Positions 33,840 through 44,301 of a DNA stretch of 64,000 bases are shown one piece after another (positions within the stretch are counted from its first letter, which is position 1; every line of letters starts with the position of its first letter). The stretch is from Peronospora farinosa (taxonomy: Eukaryota > Oomycota > Peronosporomycetes > Peronosporales > Peronosporaceae): assembly GCA_947646735.1 (NCBI GenBank), contig CANTFK010000218.1, forward strand, positions 62,001 to 126,000, read 5' to 3'. The notes under the pieces are model-generated. The model made no database searches and had not been told where the DNA came from. It saw only the letters and a program-made list of their open reading frames with translations. The translations under genes were made by a program, and so were the position numbers.

Positions 33840-35414
33840 TTAGCCATGTACCAAGAAAAATGGAGTTTCCTTTCGGATCCGGTCCTGGGCCGTATTCAAC
33901 GCGAAAGTGAGCCTTTCTGCATAGGCATCCCAGTCTTTCTGATCTACCTCTGACACATACATTTTAGAGGACCGTGTAATGGTCTGTACCATTCTCTCTG
34001 CTGTGCCATTAGTCTGTGGTCGATACGCCATAGTCGCCCGCTGTTTCTGCCCAATTATGCGGTTGAAAGCACGAAAGAAATCTGACATAAAACTGGGTTC
34101 TCTGTCGTGACGGATCGCCTCACTGACCCCAAACCGACGGAATACGCACTCTTCGTAACCTTCTGCCACGGTTTGGGCCGACCTCGACGAACTAGCCTTG
34201 GCAATCACATATCCCGTAAACAGGTCCACCCAAATCAACAGATCGGTATTACCCTTGAACGATTTGGGCAAAGATGGGATGTGGTCCATCGCGATAACTT
34301 GGAACGGGCGGGTAGCTTGAATGTTCCCTGGACTTCTCCCTCGTAAGGTGGGGCCACCTTTGCCAGTCTCGCAGTCTACGCAAGTGCCGACATAGCGCTG
34401 AACACTCCGGAATAAGCCTTCCCAATATAAATATTTCCGGATCCGTTGGTATGTACGGCCAATTCCCTGGTGTCCCCCTTCTAGACTCGTATGGTAGTGG
34501 TGTAGAAAGTCTTGTTGTAGACTTTCGGGTATAACTAGCCGAATCGACCCCTCACGGTCCTCATCTACTGTTCCCTGGTAAGGGCAGTACAGAAGAAGAT
34601 CGTCATCATCCAAAGCGTAGTTCATCTCAATCTTTCCACACGTAAATGCCACCTCGGCCGATAGACTGCCCCAGTTGCCCCGTAGGTAAATCTTCAAATC
34701 ACGTATCCACATCTCTTCATCTTGGGCTGCTGCAATTCGTTCTATCCTTATCCGTTGCACCACTTCCTCTTGCACGACTTCCGTCGGTATTCTGGATAGG
34801 GCCCGGGATCTCGTAACAGTTGTAACTCGCAATGCATGGCTCTGGTCCTTGGGTATTAAAAGCTCAGGTAGACGGTTGATTGCTTCAAGGTCCTTGAACT
34901 CTTCTTCCGGCACTATATCGACACCCTGTTGCTGGCGCAAAGCCCCGTTAGCAAGTCGGTCTGCACTTTGGTTCCATTCGCGCTTCATGTGTAGAAACTC
35001 GTGAACGGGCCAGGACCTGAGTTTTTCCAGGGCCTTCGCCCGTCGTACTGTCAGGCCCTGCGCCTTACACTCGATTTCTCCTCGCATCTGTCGCACGACC
35101 AGGTTAGAATCTCCACACACTACTAGACGTCTACGCTCCAGGTTCTCCAGTAGAAGGAAGCCCAACAATAGGCCTTCATACTCTGCCTCATTTACTGTCG
35201 CTTCAGTCAAATACCGGAAAGCAGCGGCGACTACCGTCCATTCCGGGAGTTGCCACACAATAGCACTGCAGGCTCCTCCCCCACGCTTAACTCGTGCAGA
35301 CCCATCGAAACTGACCACGTACAAAACTTCCTCAGGTTCGACTGTAGGAGGAACCACCGTGATAGCTTGGCGCGGATGTCTCTTGGGGGCGATTGAAGAT
35401 AGAATAGAGTCCAA
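33840..35414 (-). CDS. inner element second RNase H plus integrase
   Basis: Uninterrupted 524-codon frame. Its N-terminal third is a second RNase H of the cellular/archaeal-like type: VSFDGSARVKRGGGACSAIV, VNEAEYEGLLLG, VCGDSNLVVRQMRG and EWNQSADRLANGAL keep the D, E, D, D catalytic set. Then come the integrase zinc-binding region (HHYHTSLEGGHQG, CVDCETG), a core with D (MDHIPSLPK), D (IRHDREPSFMSDFF) and E (RPQTNGTAERMVQTI), and the tail FALNTAQDRIRKETPFF. Elements with two RNase H domains are known from the plant Tat group, and I recall reports from oomycetes. As this is the part of pol without stops, it may be under more recent selection or just luckier. Confidence 0.88.
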   Translation of the reverse strand: MDSILSSIAPKRHPRQAITVVPPTVEPEEVLYVVSFDGSARVKRGGGACSAIVWQLPEWTVVAAAFRYLTEATVNEAEYEGLLLGFLLLENLERRRLVVCGDSNLVVRQMRGEIECKAQGLTVRRAKALEKLRSWPVHEFLHMKREWNQSADRLANGALRQQQGVDIVPEEEFKDLEAINRLPELLIPKDQSHALRVTTVTRSRALSRIPTEVVQEEVVQRIRIERIAAAQDEEMWIRDLKIYLRGNWGSLSAEVAFTCGKIEMNYALDDDDLLLYCPYQGTVDEDREGSIRLVIPESLQQDFLHHYHTSLEGGHQGIGRTYQRIRKYLYWEGLFRSVQRYVGTCVDCETGKGGPTLRGRSPGNIQATRPFQVIAMDHIPSLPKSFKGNTDLLIWVDLFTGYVIAKASSSRSAQTVAEGYEECVFRRFGVSEAIRHDREPSFMSDFFRAFNRIIGQKQRATMAYRPQTNGTAERMVQTITRSSKMYVSEVDQKDWDAYAERLTFALNTAQDRIRKETPFFLVHG

Positions 35415-35440
35415 ATTTTCGCGAGGCGTAATGCTTGCCG

Positions 35441-36199
35441 CTAATGTTCCCAGGATTCATCTTCGCCCTTCTTGCACTTGACCACTTCCAACGTCCATTG
35501 AGACAGGAGTGCAGCCCAATTTCCAAGGCGAACCTGAAGACCTGGTGACCGGACCAACCACGCTAACGTGGAATGTCGAGTTAGGATTTTGATTGGACGG
35601 GTAACCAGCAATGTATACAAAGGTCCAAAATTTTTTTTTCGCAATGATGCTAGCACTTCCTTTTCTGCCAAGCCATTATTTATATTACACGGCTTTAATG
35701 TCCGGCTTGTAAAAGTCACTGGCATATATACACCCTCATACTCCTGTACAAGGGACGCCGAGATGGCCCACTCGCTAGCATAGACGATAATGACAGGTTC
35801 CCGGTCTGAATCGAAAAGGCGGAGAATTGGGGCAGTGGCGATCTTATTCTTTAACATAGCAAATGCCACCTGCACCCGGGCCCATCGATCCTCCTCCTGG
35901 TCATCTCCCTGTATGTCCCCAGTCCTGCTTATCCGGTTTAGTAATACGTGGTAATCCACTTCCCTTAGTTCGTACAGGACGGATGCATAAATGGCGTAGT
36001 CCTCCAGGAACCGACTGTAATAGTTAAGACTCCCGAGAAACGACTGCATAGCTTTCAGGGTAGTGGGCAACGGTAAGTCCACCAAGGACTGAAGGTCCTT
36101 AGGGTGGGCCTCCAGCCCTTCCGCTGATACTTGGTGGCCAAGGTAATCTACCTTTTGACAGCCCCATGAGCTCTTAACCGCGCGATCGATAAGTTCCAC
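35441..36199 (-). pseudogene. inner element RT connection and degenerate native RNase H
   Basis: Connection motif MQSFLGSLNYYSRFLEDYA, then an RNase H-like domain in which the first catalytic Asp is replaced by Tyr (IVYASEWAISAS, Tyr codon 35780-35782) and the TDH motif reads TRHSTLAWL. The Glu in AEKEVLA remains. This matches a domain reduced to a structural connector, as in dual-RNase-H elements. A frame change joins it to the RT at about 36150-36200. Confidence 0.8.
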
Positions 36200-36900
36200 T
36201 TGTCACACACCTCCAAAAGTCGTTCCACTTTCACGCATAAGTCATCCCATGACTCCGAGGTCACCAAAATGTCGTTGATATAGGACCTACGTCCTAATAT
36301 AGACTTCTTGAGGTCTTCCTCTGGATGGCCCACCTCGAACAGGTCCTCTGGTTTGTCAGAGCCCGGCTCTGAGGAAATCGTAAGAAACCCATATAAAGCA
36401 TTATCCAACAGCCGCTGATAGATCTGCGGCGCATTCTTCAGTCCAAACGGCATTCGTCTCCACTCAAAAAGTCCGAGCGGGGTTACAAACGCCGAGATTA
36501 AACGGGCTCGTTCGGGCATACTGACTACCCAAAAACCGCTAGCCATATCCAGTGAGCAGTACCACAGGGCCTTATCTAGGTCTTCCAACAACTCATTCAC
36601 GAGAGGCATGGGATACACCATAAGCCGTGTTAAATCATTCACCATCCGGTAGTCAATGCACAGCCTTATATCCACCCCATTCTTCTTGACAATAATTACA
36701 ATTGGACTGGCCCATGGGGAGGTGGAATGCTGGATTATCTTGGATGACAAGAGGCCTTTTATCAGGTCTGCCAGCTTCTCCCTAAATTGAGGGGCCACCT
36801 TCCGTACCCGTTGGGTGATTGGCCGTGCGTTCCCAACATCAATATCGCACACTGCTCCTCGAGCCGCCGGGGGCAATGCGTTACCTTTTCCCATCAGCAA
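36148..36900 (-). pseudogene. inner element reverse transcriptase
   Basis: RT blocks: NALPPAARGAVCDIDVGNA, SPWASPIVIIVKKNGVDIRL, DYRMVNDLTRLMVYPMPLVN, YCSLDMASGFW, RRMPFGLKNAPQIYQRLLDN. The active-site box reads YINDILV (Asn codon 36274-36276) where YxDD is expected. A frame change at about 36890 separates it from the linker frame upstream. Confidence 0.88.
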
Positions 36901-37825
36901 ATGTGTTTCTCCATATAGTCTGGCGGAGGCGGTCTACATCCTCCTTTGGAGTATCCCCGGGGTCTGAGATCTGGGTGTCTTCCAACATAACTTCGTTCGT
37001 GGATGGGGTGACCTCAGCGATAACAGACCAATTTTTGTCGATATCCTCGGCACATAAATCTCCACTCTCGTGAACACAGACTTGGTCATCGGAAGTATCT
37101 ACTTCAGCCTCGATGACCGGTGGACCCCCTTCTGGGTGGGCCGGTGGACCCTTTTCTGGTTGTACCGGTGGACCCCCTTCTGGGTGGACCGGTGGACCCC
37201 CCTCTGGGTGGACCTGTGGACCCCCCTCTAGGTGGACCCTCTCCATATCGGTCCTATCCCTAGATGAGACTTCCGTGCCCACACTAGTTCTAGCTGGTTG
37301 ACCTCCATCGAGGGCCTCCCCTCCAGACTCCTGATCTGATGGTAATGACTCAGGGTCCCTCATAACAGACTCGTGCACCACGTTAACCACTGGCACTTGG
37401 GTCCCCGTCCGTAGCAACATCTTCTGTGGAGTTGTGTACTGAGGTTTCTCGACCATCGGACCTTGGTACACTTCTTCTTGAGTGGTTTCTGCATCCTCCT
37501 CGTCGGTGGTTGCTTGGTAGGCTAGATTTTTCCATTCAGCGTATCTCCTAGAACCAACTGACACGAATCCTTTGGCCCGGGGAACCCGGTCCTTAGCCAG
37601 CCAAATGCCTAGCTTGGTATCCTCGTGTAGGATCAGGTCCTTGTCACTCACATTGGTGACCCTCAAGAATTGACGATGTCCATGTCCTTGGATCATCGTA
37701 GTTACCCATCTGTCTCCACGGGTCATCCATAATTTCCACTGGTCCGACATAACCCTCTTCAGCGGAACCTCGACATATTTTGTCGCAGGTAAATTCATGT
37801 ACTGGCCCAATTTTACCTCAGACAT
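36881..37825 (-). pseudogene. inner element protease-RT linker with PEGGPPVH repeat
   Basis: 314-codon frame rich in Glu, Pro and Gly. It begins with a conserved-looking segment (VPLKRVMSDQWKLWM, VTNVSDKDLILHEDTKLGIW) and contains five or six imperfect repeats of EGGPPVHP at about 37105-37235. It ends at the RT lead-in RQTIWRN. It overlaps the protease frame by 8 bp. The repeat part is similar at DNA level (GGTGGACCCC) to the minisatellite at 28.2-29.3 kb. Confidence 0.75.
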
Positions 37826-38459
37826 ATGGCCAATACAAGGTCTTGCGACCTGTCAGCTGGATTCGAACTTCGTCTGGCAAGCAAATAGTTCCATCCGCCA
37901 TATCCAAACGAATTCCAGCTGGCACCATAAAGTCCATCCCTAGTAGCACATCCTGGCCGGTCATGGACCCGACCCACACATTGAAGAAGTATACTAATAC
38001 ACCATTCAGTGTTATCTTGATCTTCGTTCGCCCTTCCGCGGTGTAAACTGCTTCTCCAATGCCCACACACTCTTGTTTCTCGCTTGTGTTGATCTGGCAG
38101 CCTGCCTTACGAGCAAAGGCGATATCCAAAATAGATATCTCGGCACCAGAATCAAACAGTAGATCCGCACGAATATTGTTAACTTTTCCAGAGGCTTTGG
38201 CTTGCTTGAACCAATTTCCTGGGGCATGGCGTTTCCAGTATCCTCTTGACTTTCCCGGCAATAAATCCAATGTCATCATAGTCTCTCCTCGGGGATAAAC
38301 GTGAGGTATACATGCATTGGTCACAGCAGCAACAGAATTAATGCAAAAGCCCGATGTATTTACAATCAATTCATCCAGCTTTTTGACCTTCTCCACGGGG
38401 TGTTTCTCCACAAATTCATGGATGTAACAACTAGAACGCTCGGCTCGTACCAGATTCAA
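37818..38459 (-). pseudogene. inner element aspartic protease
   Basis: Retropepsin-type domain with active-site motif DLLFDSGAEISILDIAFARK and the second hairpin LLGMDFMVPAGIRL. It follows the gag zinc-knuckle region after a stop near 38460. The frame itself is intact for 213 codons. Confidence 0.85.
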
Positions 38460-40947
38460 ACCTGGTGAGCGTCCTAATTTAACATCTTCTCCGCGGCCTC
38501 AGGCAGCTGACCCGCGTGTTTGGTCGGGTTGTATTACTGGCGAATCAGATTGTAGAACTCTTCCATCAAGCACTTGCCGACGTCATGAACCTTGCCACAA
38601 CCGCGACACACAAATAGGCAGTGGTACCCTTCTTTCCACAGCACTCGCAAACGAGTCGCTTCCAACAGTCCAGATCCACATGCTTCCTAGACCCACAATG
38701 GGTACACTTTGTCGCGGGTGACCCTGGAACCACCTTTTGTCCAAGCCCCTCTGCCGTGCGTCGACTTCGGTCTGGGTCTAAGTCCTGATGATCCCGGGGG
38801 TCATCTGCGTTCCTCTCCCTACCAGTGTAAGGTTTACTCGCCGCCGCATAAATTCTTCTGAGGTCACCTTCTCCCTCAGACTAACTGGAGCTGGACCCTT
38901 GGTCATTTTCACTTTCAGAAGTGGCTTGGATGACTTGGACGGGTCTTCTCAGCTGACTCTTGGTGTGGTCTGGAGTGGTTGGGGCCTTCTGGCGAAACTT
39001 GCTGGACCCGAACAAGACCCTTCCTTGACGCGTCTTCGCTCTCTGACGAGCCAGCAGGACTTCCTACAGGTCATCTGCATCAGAAAGTCTTAGCAATGTA
39101 AGCTGGTCCGCTAATTCTCGATCATCCAAGGTTTCCACGTAATGGTCCACGTGTTCACGCTTTACACTGGGGGGCCCACCCTTAATATCTAGCTTGGCCC
39201 TGAGCCCTGCCACGTTCAAACGGTACAAATATTCCAAGGGTGACTCGTCGGTCCTCTTTCTGGCGTGACAATATTGTCGGGCCACCGACACCCCCAAGCC
39301 GCAAAATTGTGCTTGGAACTCTCGCAGAAGCAGTTTCTAATCAACGCGCACTGTTCGACCTAGCTGTCGATACCAATTCTGAGCTGGACCTGTGAGCAGG
39401 GACCCAAAAATGAGACACTTTTCGCTGTCTGGTGCCTGGTCTCGGAGGAAAGCCGTCTTTACCTTAGTGCTCCAGCTTCTGGCACGATCTTCATCGTGGT
39501 CCCTTCCGCTAAATTCCTTCAGATCCGACGAGGCCGATACCCTAATGTGTGGAACAACAGTAGGGGGTCCTCCTGCCGTAGCCGCGGCCACAGTCGCTCG
39601 CGCTGAGATCATCGGGAACGCCAAGTCATCTGGATCGTATTCATCACGGGTTGACCCCACAGATTCCATGTCCACATCCGGGATATCGCCTAGTGGTCCT
39701 AGGCGCTCAATCCGCTGGGAGGACCTGGGGTGAACTGGTCCTTGAACCCTCGTGGTGTGTCCCCTGTCCACTGCAACTTTTGTGGAGCCTTGCTCTTCAA
39801 GGAACTTGATCATCACCTTATCAAAGTACGACTGGAGCGCGCTTGGGGAAACTGACTCAGTCTTTGTTTCCTGGTCCGTTTTTGTCCCCATCAACCTTGG
39901 CTCCACTTTGCACCGGGCTTCCGTCTCCTCCTGTGCTTGGCGCTGGACCCATGGGGTTGCTGTATCCATATGGCCAGCTTCACGAACTCGTGCTTCTAAC
40001 AACGCTGCACCAGCTGTACCCAATTGCATTCGGCCACCGTATCCATCAAGGCCGACATCATAGTAGAGGTGGCTGATTCGTATTGAGACCTTGGTGACGA
40101 TTCACCGAGTGACGCAGCAGGAGAGCCCACACCAGGATCCACTACTCCTCCATCTTGACGGGGTACTTCCTTCGGGGGGAACTCCCCCACTAACGTCTTG
40201 AGGTGACCATGCAGGGTCACTAAAAGTCTTCTTCAAGGTCTCGAACCCGAAATCAAAGAGAGTCTCAGCGGTAAAGTTCCCAGCATCCATCCCAGCTTCA
40301 TGTAGCAGATTCATTACGTCCTTGAGGACCTCCAGGTCTGTGGTCGTGGTGGGAAGAGCCGTTATCGGACCGTGGACCTGGTTCATAAGCTTGACCTTGA
40401 GCGCCTTCATCACCGGGTCCTTTCGGAGAAAATTCTTCATTTATTCCGATGGTAGGCTTCTTCCAAATATTCTTCTGTCCAGTCCTTACTAGCCACGCCT
40501 TGGCTCTCTCCCGACTCGTCCGTCGTGTCTCCGCCTCTGGGTGCCTTCAACTTGGTATGCTTCTGCTTCTTTTGCTTGTTCTTGGGCACCTTTGGCTCTT
40601 GAGTGGTAGGTTGGGAGACTTGCTTCGGGGTCCCTTGTTTTTTAGCTTTCGCTGTCAAACTTGGGACCCCTGGACCATAATATTTTATTATGGCCCATAT
40701 TGTCTTCTTCCACGAAGACATAAGGGGGAGGATTTTGTGGTTTTTCTTCATATTCCACCTTGGCCTCAATAGCAGAGCTCCTCCCCGGGCTCTGCAGGTC
40801 CTCCGATCCTTCTTCCTTCTTAATCACTGGCGATCCGGTTTCCAGTGTCTTGGTCGTCCCTTGGTCTGTCTTGACCGTTGTCTTTTCTTCTTCGTGGGAC
40901 TCACGGTGAAATCCCGCGTCTCCCGAAGATCCGGGCACGCGCACCAT
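38460..40947 (-). pseudogene. inner element gag with zinc knuckle
   Basis: ATG 40947-40945 begins directly at the 5' LTR boundary. The reading moves between two frames at about 40700, 40440, 40150 and 40000. At 40440-40437 a TGA and an ATG overlap as ATGA. Capsid-like part: LKEFSGRDHDEDRARSWSTK, FGSLLTGPAQNWYRQL, and after a break near 39320, ESPLEYLYRLNVAGLRAKLD. Near 38680 a CCHC knuckle (CTHCGSRKHVDLDC) is followed by a frameshift and a further Cys-rich segment. Not translatable as one protein at present. Confidence 0.8.
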
Positions 40948-41880
40948 TGTGGTGGAGTGGATTCTTAAACAACGTAGGAGATCCACAAACACACACAGCG
41001 CCGGACTGCCGACTTACGGAGGGGGTACCCCGATACCGTGTCGTATTGGCCTTGGGTCTCACCTTGTGTACCTGTCGGCTTGGCTGGTCTTGCTCCTCGG
41101 TTGACGCAGAAGACGTAAAGACTTGGTCTTTGTATAGGACTTGGACTTGGTGGTCCCCGAGTGGATATACTTCACTTGGGACCGGGTTTCTTGGGCTCAA
41201 TCGACTTAGTCGAGAGCGATGCACCTGATACTATGTACCCCTTTGGTGGCTGACTGTTCTTGGTCCTTGGACCCCTTTGTGTTCTTCCCCGTAGGGAAAC
41301 CGCTTCCTGTAGCAGGTCGTAGAGTGTTGACACTTACTTGAAACCTCAGGCCAACTATCCTGAGGTTCAACTTTCGTTTCTTGAGCCGTCTAACACCTGC
41401 TGGACGTCGGGGGGGGGGGGCAAAGGGTATCCCGCCCGGAAGAGGTGAAGCGACGTAGAAGCTTGGAGGAAGCGCTTGTAGCTGCCACGTGTAAAGCAAA
41501 TTCGAGTGTGTTTATTTACCTTATACTTTGTATGCATTTCTTGCCTAACCCTAACCCTTTGATCTAGATAGTGCCCCGTGTCGACTCTTGGAGGAAGAAC
41601 TGGCTCCTTGGTACCTGTACTTTCTGTAATCTTCGATATTTTGTGTACCGATTCTGCACCCTCGGACATTAGGCCCTGGGTCCCTGGGCCCCTGTACCTC
41701 TGGGCCCTGTGCTGACTCCGCACGCATGGGTCCTTATATTCTTAATACGGCGGGGCCTGGTGTGTGGTTGTAAATCCGCGAGGCCGGGTCGTGGTCACTC
41801 CCTCGGGGAAGTGAACAGAAGTTCTCTTGCTCTTCGTTCCATCTCCCTTAAACTCCAACTTTCCCTGGCACTTCACCACA
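40948..41880 (-). repeat. 5' LTR of inner element
   Basis: Partner of 29617-30616, 933 bp. Followed (minus strand) at once by ATGGTGCGCGTGCCCGG, which would contain both the primer-binding site and the gag start. Confidence 0.92.
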
Positions 41881-42065
41881 ACAAGACCAAGTCTTTACGT
41901 CTTCTGCGTCAACCGAGGAGCAAGACCAGCCAAGCCGACAGGTACACAAGGTGAGACCCAAGGCCAATACGACACGGTATCGGGGTACCCCCTCCGTAAG
42001 TCGGCAGTCCGGCGCTGTGTGTGTTTGTGGATCTACTACGTTGTTTGAGAATCCACTCAACCACA
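41881..42065 (+). repeat. right part of the interrupted family 2 LTR
   Basis: Reverse complement of the first ~170 bp of the neighbouring family 2 LTRs, ending CTCAACCACA and followed by TTTC. It completes the LTR that begins at 27745. Confidence 0.85.
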
Positions 42066-42069
42066 TTTC

Positions 42070-43158
42070 CTTCCTTTAGTTCGGACAGGAATGTATCCCA
42101 CGTCATCTCCGAGAGATTACTATCTCGTCGGCAGATGCCAAGACAAGTTGTAGCACCTCAACTGAGGGCCTCCGGCATTTATCTTCGACGGCCTCGAACA
42201 ACACGTTCGTAGGCCCGTCCTTTTGGACCGATACTGATCCAAGGGTCACTCGTTTCGACGTGCCCTTGATCGTCTTAATACGTCTGGTGCTCGTTCTTTG
42301 AGTCACCACGACCTTTGGCCTGGAAGAAAGTGTCGTTGCTATCTCAGCTAACCCACTCCTTCCAACCTCACCAGGCTCATGGCTCTGCGCCGGTTCTTGT
42401 GGTGCTTGACTTCCTGTCAGCCCACTATCAACTGCCGCAGGATCTCAGCGTTTTGCAGGACTATTGGACGCATGACTACTTGTCATCGCCCCATTCACTA
42501 CACCAGTCTTTTCGACCTGGGTGGGAATATGTGTCACCTGGATTTCTGCCAGGGCACTTGCAACTACTCCAGGTTCAACGGGCTGATAGTACCCGGAGTC
42601 AATTGGCAAACCGTCATCGCACCCAAGAATGTGTTAAAAACAGCATCAGCCACATAAGCCTCTCGCAGGAGCACATCCTTTCCGGTGTCTTGCGTAGAGC
42701 TATCGACTGTGTGTGTACGCCAGTCTATCCATGGTTGGTGTTTAGCCAACCAAGGCATGCCTAGGATGAGTTCATACGGACTCTCCATACCTAGCACTGT
42801 GAACTTCTCTTTACAAGAGAAGTCACTGAAACTGAAGGCGAGCTCAACTTGAACTCCCTCTGATTTAACGAGCGCGCCGTTCGCTAAACGAACGATCGCC
42901 TCTTCTCGCTTGCCATCGTGGCAAAGCGACTCATAACTAGCCGGTCTCTTTTTCAGAGCCGCGAGTTTCACAAATTACTTTGGTGCACCCGAATCCACGA
43001 GAAGGGTCATCACTTGGTCATAGCCTCGTACTCGAGCGCTATAGACCAAAAGTGTTGAGTTCCGACCTTTCGGAACCTCAGAAAACTATGCTACCCGTTT
43101 TTTCGATCACTCTGAACATAGTGGTAGCTTCAGAGTCCGCGACAGTAGGGCGTCCCGC
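42070..43158 (-). pseudogene. outer element protease and linker to RT
   Basis: The protease active-site region LLVDSGA (about 43010-42990) is followed by an in-frame TAA, then by the domain LANGALVKSEGVQVELAFSF and ELILGMPWLAKHQPWIDW. The linker contains TWDTFLSELKEG, which runs into the insertion junction. Stops at about 42564 and 42500 interrupt it. The linker resumes at 27740 on the other side of the nest. Confidence 0.82.
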
Positions 43159-43159
43159 C

Positions 43160-44257
43160 CTACTGCGCTCCCGCATTTCCCGACCCATCTTGGGCAGGTG
43201 CTGAACCCGTGCGTCGTGCACGCTGGTTTTTCGCACCTCCCTTCGGGTTGGGAGACCTTTTGCTGGCTGCCTTAGCACCAGCAGCTACTTTGGCGTAGCA
43301 GCGAGCCATCATATGGCCGCGCTTGCCGCACTTGTAGCAGAACACATCTGCATTGCCTAACTCCATAGGAGTGGCATCAGCCTTCTCGGTCGACGGCCTG
43401 TAATAGGCTGTCTCCGAGGCGATGTTGTATGATTTCTCCTCAGCTAAGGCAATGTCAATTGCCTCTTCCATCGTCGCTGGCATCTTTCGGAAAAGGGCCT
43501 GACGTGACGGGCCGTGCCTAAGTCCATTCATGAACGTGGCCACCTTGATACGCTCTGGTATCGGTTCCCCATCAATGGACGCCGACAGCGAACGCATCTT
43601 CCTGCACAAATTCTTGCAGAGAGCGTTTCGCCTGTCGTTTTCCAAAGAAGCGCGCCATAAGCAACACTTCGTTGTTAGGCGGCTGATACATGGCACGAAT
43701 CTTTTCCTTAAAGATCACCCATGATGAAAATGCATCAGCATTTGCCATCCGCGCAGAGTATGCCCACTCTGACTCTTTGCCACGCAAATTCGACATGGCA
43801 TACGACACCATTCTGGTGTCGTCTTCTCGAGCTGATCCACTTCACCTTGCTCAACTTCTAATAGCCAGTGAACAATCGTGTGAGGGGTAGTTCCATCAAA
43901 CTTCGGAGTGTTCATCCGAATGGGCCTCGGTTGAGCAGGCTGGGCAGAGAGAGTCTCAACAATTCTGTTGAGCGCCTCATTACGTGCCTGCTCAAGCCTA
44001 AGCTCATCCTGAGTCTTAGTGATGGACTCAGCGGTGGCTTGGCTGTTTACCTCGGACGCGTTTCTACGCTGTCCGAGCACAAACGTCTCAAATTGCTCCA
44101 ACTGAGCAACATGTTGCTCAGGAGGAAAATGCAAGAGGTTGACCAGGGCTTGTTCACCAAGTCCCTGCGCCATATGCTCTGCCAACTCCCTATGATGTTG
44201 GGAGAGGTGAGGGAAGTCACTCCAGTCCATATTAAGGACCATGTCAACCACACGCAC
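43160..44257 (-). pseudogene. outer element gag
   Basis: Helix-rich N-terminal half (HLSQHHRELAEHMAQGLGEQ, NEALNRIVETLSAQPAQ), capsid blocks MNTPKFDGTTPHTIVHWLLE, EFVQEMRSLSASIDGEPIPE-like sequence and FMNGLRHGPSRQALF, then a CCHC knuckle CYKCGKRGHMMARC and a basic tail. Frame changes near 43850 and 43610 break it into three pieces. Confidence 0.85.
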
Positions 44258-44281
44258 GCTCAGAGAGACGGGTCGTGGGAA

Positions 44282-44300
44282 GGACTACTAGTGCTACCAA
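44282..44300 (-). other. primer-binding site of outer element
   Basis: Directly inside the 5' LTR the minus strand reads TTGGTAGCACTAGTAGTCC. The third gypsy element has TGGTAGCACTTCG in the same place (from 59516), so both families probably use the same tRNA primer. Confidence 0.6.
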
Positions 44301-44301
44301 G

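Larger units (their letters stand above)
29617..41880 (-). mobile_element. inner Ty3/gypsy retrotransposon (family 2), full length with both LTRs
   Basis: 12264 bp with LTRs 29617-30616 and 40948-41880 (1000 and 933 bp), both TGTGGTG...CACCACA, and target duplication ACAA (29613-29616, 41881-41884). Minus-strand order: gag from ATG 40947 right at the 5' LTR edge, zinc knuckle, aspartic protease, Pro/Glu-rich linker, RT, degenerate RNase H, second RNase H, integrase, chromodomain. An antisense plus-strand frame then lies at 30936-32822. The insertion target is another LTR of the same family. Several frameshifts interrupt gag-pol. Confidence 0.9.
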
